Of a DNA stretch of 58,947 nucleotides, positions 57,067 to 58,947 are shown piece by piece. Positions within the stretch are counted from its first letter, which is position 1. The number at the start of each line of letters is the position of its first letter. The stretch is from Planctomycetota bacterium. GTDB taxonomy: Bacteria > Planctomycetota > UBA8742 > UBA2392. Under the pieces are notes generated by a model, which saw only the letters and a program-made list of their open reading frames with translations, ran no database searches and had not been told where the DNA came from. Position numbers and translations under genes: made by a program. The stretch spans positions 17,469-76,415 of the forward strand of contig JAGQRE010000004.1 of assembly GCA_020425695.1 (NCBI GenBank), written 5' to 3'.

Positions 57067-58947
57067 TTACTTGTCGTTCAACGCATCAATGGCGGTATCG
57101 ATCTCCGGCATCAGGGCCGGCGCTGCTGAATCCTTCTTCTCTCGCAACTCACGCAGGAAGGCGACGTCCTTCTTGGTGCCGAACTCCTTGATGTAGCGGA
57201 CGGCCGCACGACGCATGTCAACGTTGGACACATCCGCCAGTTTCTTGACCTCTTCAAAGTAGGTCACGTCGCCGATGGCGATCAGCGTGTCAATCAACGA
57301 AGGCACAAACGTGTATTGCTTGTTGTCGCCGCTGGTCGCGCTTTCGATCTTGCTGCGAACCTGGTCTGAGATGTAATTGAACTGGACACCCTGACTCAGT
57401 TTGCCCAGCACGCCGCGGGCATCGTTTTCACGCACACGGGTTTCCATCACACCGAGGGCTAGATCAACCAGGCCCTTCTGCTGTTCGGCGTCATCGCCAT
57501 AGCCGGTCAGACGGTTCAGGGCGGCAATGGCGTTGCCCTTCAAGTCGCGGGTGTCCTCAAGCAACGCGGCGCGAATCACCTTCGCAACGTCAACGTCGGC
57601 CGCCACAAGCGAAAGCTGGTTGTAGCCTTGCAGGCGTACTTCCTTGCTGTTGTCGGCCAAGGCGTTCTCGATGATCTCAACAGTTTTGCTGTTGTTGCCC
57701 ATCACTTGCGACATGGTCGAAGCCACGCGCGTGGCCGCTGCGCGGACGTTTTCGTCCGGGTCTTTCAGGCGAGATTCGATAACCGGGAACACGTCTTCAT
57801 CGTCAACGCGCGCGGTACGGCGATAAACCTCAAGCGAGTTCAAAGCCACCTTGCGCACGTCAGCGCTGGTTTCCTTGTCCGGGTCAAGCGAGTCCTTGAA
57901 CAACGGAAGCAGGTCCTTGTCGTCACTGCGCTGGAGCCCCTGCAATGAGTTCTCACGTGCCTTCGCAAAGTCTTCGCCCTTGTCGTTCAGTACTTCCACC
58001 AACAGCGGCTTCGACTTCGCAAGCGGGATGTAGCTGCGCCCGAGGTTCTGCGCGGCTTGTGCACGAATTACGCCGTCGGCGCTCTTGACCCAAACCGACA
58101 GGTCATCAAAGGATTCCTTACCCTTAGCTTCGGCCCATGCGTTGATCGCCTTGGCACGTTGTGGGGCTTCAAGCGCTTCGTCGTTGGCGGCCGTGCGGAA
58201 AATTTCGAGGCTCTTGTCCTTCAGTGAATTGCGGTTGTTCAGCAACTGCTCAATGATCTTTTCGCGCAGCTTCTTGCTCTCGCTCGGCACGCCGGCATAG
58301 GCCTGCACGAAGGCTTCAAGCGCTTCCGGGCTGCGCAACTGGCCAAGGTTTGAGTCTACCTGCGTGGCGTAGTAGTCCGCTGCGTACTCTGGCTGCCCTT
58401 CTTTTGCCTTCGGCGCTTCGTCGTCCGCAATGTCAAGGAACGCTGTCACACCGTCAGCGCCAAACTCACCCAGCGTCATGGCGGCGTTCGTGCGCTGCAC
58501 CTGCTTCTCGACATCCTTGAACGTATCGACCAAGGCCGCAATTGACGCCGACTTGAGGCTGTCCTGCTGCATCAGGCGCGCGGCCTCACTGCGCAGGGTT
58601 TCCAGCATGCGGAACTCGTTCAACGTCGTTACGTCAACCAGCCCGGATACCGAACGCTTGTCACCCAAGGTCGCAAGCCCGAACAACGCCTGCAAACCAA
58701 GCGGCTTGGTGTAATTCTTGACCTCGTTGGGAAGACGCTCGCCGTCTTCGCCGATAACGCCAAGACGCTGCGTTTCCCACAGCTTGAGCATTACATCCGA
58801 GCTTGCGGTACTACCCGCGCTCACGACGACTTCAATGGCCGAAGATCTCAGTAACGTCGGAGCGTCTTCGTCGGCAACGATCGGCGCGGCTACATCAGCA
58901 CCCTGCTTCAGCGCTGCCAGCCCGTGCAGGCAACCCCAACGCAGTCG
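57067..58947 (-). CDS. HEAT-repeat protein (5' end beyond the window)
   Basis: The frame is open to the right edge, 626 residues in view. A GTG at 58824 is an internal codon, because the sequence upstream of it still encodes repeat (RWGCLHGLAALKQGADV). The protein consists of many HEAT-type helix pairs, for example AAATRVASTMSQVMG, AQAANLGRSYIPLA-like units and ALNRLTGYGDDAEQQKGLVD, ending DTAIDALNDK. No catalytic motif is visible. HEAT arrays are protein-binding scaffolds. It is upstream of the propeller gene by 85 bases and probably cotranscribed with it. Location depends on the missing N-terminus. Confidence 0.88.
   Translation of the reverse strand, partial: RLRWGCLHGLAALKQGADVAAPIVADEDAPTLLRSSAIEVVVSAGSTASSDVMLKLWETQRLGVIGEDGERLPNEVKNYTKPLGLQALFGLATLGDKRSVSGLVDVTTLNEFRMLETLRSEAARLMQQDSLKSASIAALVDTFKDVEKQVQRTNAAMTLGEFGADGVTAFLDIADDEAPKAKEGQPEYAADYYATQVDSNLGQLRSPEALEAFVQAYAGVPSESKKLREKIIEQLLNNRNSLKDKSLEIFRTAANDEALEAPQRAKAINAWAEAKGKESFDDLSVWVKSADGVIRAQAAQNLGRSYIPLAKSKPLLVEVLNDKGEDFAKARENSLQGLQRSDDKDLLPLFKDSLDPDKETSADVRKVALNSLEVYRRTARVDDEDVFPVIESRLKDPDENVRAAATRVASTMSQVMGNNSKTVEIIENALADNSKEVRLQGYNQLSLVAADVDVAKVIRAALLEDTRDLKGNAIAALNRLTGYGDDAEQQKGLVDLALGVMETRVRENDARGVLGKLSQGVQFNYISDQVRSKIESATSGDNKQYTFVPSLIDTLIAIGDVTYFEEVKKLADVSNVDMRRAAVRYIKEFGTKKDVAFLRELREKKDSAAPALMPEIDTAIDALNDK

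Noticed and set aside
57067-58824. Complete HEAT gene starting at the GTG at 58824
   Set aside because: The frame stays open to the edge and the upstream codons still encode repeat sequence, so the gene is cut by the window.

Overview
The window reads as chromosomal DNA of an uncultured planctomycete-like bacterium (Planctomycetota or a close PVC relative), with moderately high GC. The evidence is the MoxR/DUF58/BatA-type VWA cluster, a YdjY-domain lipoprotein, a PilM-type pilus cluster with a large secretin, very large TPR and propeller proteins, and two interspersed repeat families of a kind seen in planctomycetes. I see 46 protein-coding genes. Two run off the edges: hydantoinase A on the left and a HEAT-repeat protein on the right. 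Most genes lie on the minus strand. No rRNA, tRNA, CRISPR array, phage gene or transposase is visible.

Layout. 1-5.9 kb: HyuA fragment, alpha/beta hydrolase, rhodanese, malate dehydrogenase, a PAS-GGDEF diguanylate cyclase and an unknown protein. 5.9-25.9 kb: an unbroken same-strand block. In transcription order it encodes a PilM-PilN fusion, a PilO-like protein, an EF-hand/FN3 membrane protein, a secretin lipoprotein, a 1353-residue TPR protein, a second repeat protein, ExbB, three ExbD proteins, a YdjY lipoprotein, a membrane protein and inositol-3-phosphate synthase. 26-33.5 kb: another minus-strand run of a signal-peptidase-like protein, phosphatidylserine decarboxylase, two paralogous secreted proteins built of secretin-type N-domains, phosphatidylserine synthase, a TsaC/Sua5-YwlE fusion, RpiB and an unknown protein. 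33.5-44.4 kb: housekeeping genes in mixed orientation (Ser/Thr kinase, hydrolase, YidC, MnmE, a lipoprotein, YbgC-like thioesterase, glutaredoxin, NAD(P)HX epimerase, two membrane proteins, HolA). 44.4-45.2 kb: a small membrane protein flanked by interspersed repeats. 45.2-58.9 kb: a BatA-type cluster (two large VWA membrane proteins, DUF58, a membrane HEAT-like protein, MoxR) preceded by a beta-propeller protein and a HEAT protein.

The most interesting region is 9.2-25.9 kb. An inner-membrane pilus/secretin scaffold (PilM-N, PilO, PilQ-like) is colinear with large periplasmic TPR proteins and one ExbB with three ExbD. No PilB/PilT ATPase or pilin is present. This suggests an envelope-spanning machine in which a proton-driven ExbBD motor may replace or supplement the pilus ATPases. 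The tandem secretin-N-domain proteins at 29.6-32.1 kb are candidate accessory parts. The association is read from the sequence; the function is inference.
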